This document shows, piece by piece, positions 14,181 to 14,339 of a stretch of DNA of 14,339 bases. Every line of letters begins with the position of its first letter. Position 1 is the first letter of the stretch. The stretch comes from an uncultured Oscillospiraceae bacterium (GTDB taxonomy: Bacteria > Bacillota > Clostridia > Oscillospirales > Oscillospiraceae): contig CALWYM010000034.1 in assembly GCA_944385775.1 (NCBI GenBank), positions 1 through 14,339 of the forward strand, read 5' to 3'. Position numbers and translations under genes: made by a program. The notes beneath the pieces were generated by a model. The model was not told where the DNA came from. It made no database searches and was given only the letters and a program-made list of their open reading frames with translations.

Positions 14181-14201
14181 TTACATATGGAGGTGCAGTA
14201 G

Positions 14202-14339
14202 ATGAAGCTTGGAAAAATAATCCCGGTAATATTTTTAGTCCTGGGGCTGCTTGTTGGCTGCGGGGACGTAAAAACGGAAAAAGTTAATTCGGAGGAAAGT
14301 GAAATGAAAATCAATATAACCGTTGGAGAGAGCACCTTT
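14202..14339 (+). CDS. Lipoprotein, probably with a cyclophilin-like domain; 3' end outside window
   Basis: The first 46 residues are present and the frame is open at the window end. MKLGKIIPVIFLVLGLLVGC is a lipoprotein signal peptide with a lipobox ending at Cys20, so the mature protein should be anchored to the outer face of the membrane. After a charged linker, MKINITVGESTF resembles the first strand of small cyclophilin-like domains (Cyclophil_like2 group) that are common in Firmicutes; this is a guess from twelve residues. GGAGG lies eight bases before the start. The gene is divergent from the sigma factor gene with 155 bases between the start codons, so it may belong to the same regulon, though that is not shown. 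Confidence 0.7.
   Translation, partial: MKLGKIIPVIFLVLGLLVGCGDVKTEKVNSEESEMKINITVGESTF

Noticed and set aside
1..14339. CRISPR arrays, tRNA or rRNA genes, insertion sequences, attachment sites
   Set aside because: No regularly spaced repeats, cloverleaf-like sequences, rRNA blocks, transposase or integrase motifs were seen anywhere; the only paralogous repeat is the CHR pair.

Overview
The window looks like a chromosomal segment of an anaerobic Firmicute, most likely class Clostridia (Oscillospirales-like). The reasons are the gene order fabK-fabD-fabG-fabF-accB-fabZ-accC-accD-accA, the use of FabK as enoyl reductase, the short AccA and AccC forms, AGGAGG-type ribosome binding sites before most genes and dense ATGA stop/start overlaps. 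This placement is inferred from protein families and gene order, not from any marker gene.

Region 1 (2-8652, + strand) is a compact type II fatty acid synthesis operon. It opens inside the C-terminal part of fabK. It carries malonyl-CoA:ACP transacylase, ketoacyl reductase, ketoacyl synthase II, the biotin carrier protein, the dehydratase, biotin carboxylase and both carboxyltransferase subunits, so both malonyl-CoA production and the elongation cycle are encoded. fabH, acpP and any fabT/fapR-type regulator are not in the window; they may lie upstream. The last gene, overlapping accA by four bases, is an AMP-forming acyl-CoA synthetase of the medium-chain (MACS) type, which is not a standard member of this operon. 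Every junction from fabK to this ligase is an overlap or a gap of 11 bases or less, so the operon is read as one unit.

Region 2 (8653-11936, + strand) starts with an extended -10 promoter and a GC-rich leader hairpin in front of a 668-residue protein. That protein joins several PAS-like domains to a C-terminal winged-helix (OmpR/SARP-like) DNA-binding domain, so it is probably a one-component regulator. After a stem-loop come two short-form chromate-transporter (CHR) genes in tandem. The first is interrupted by a one-base deletion in a run of six A. A strong bidirectional terminator closes the region.

Region 3 (11979-14046, - strand) encodes an ECF-like sigma-70 factor followed, with an 8-base overlap, by a polytopic membrane protein of unrecognised family with a C-terminal soluble domain of about 265 residues. 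The arrangement suggests a sigma factor with its membrane-bound controller, but no known anti-sigma domain is visible. Divergent to it, a truncated lipoprotein gene starts at 14202 and runs off the window; its visible part resembles the start of a cyclophilin-like domain. Candidate promoters for both directions are present in the 155-base gap between the two start codons.

Points most worth checking are the frameshifted CHR gene, the ligase built into the lipid operon, the PAS/winged-helix regulator, and the sigma factor/membrane protein/lipoprotein group.
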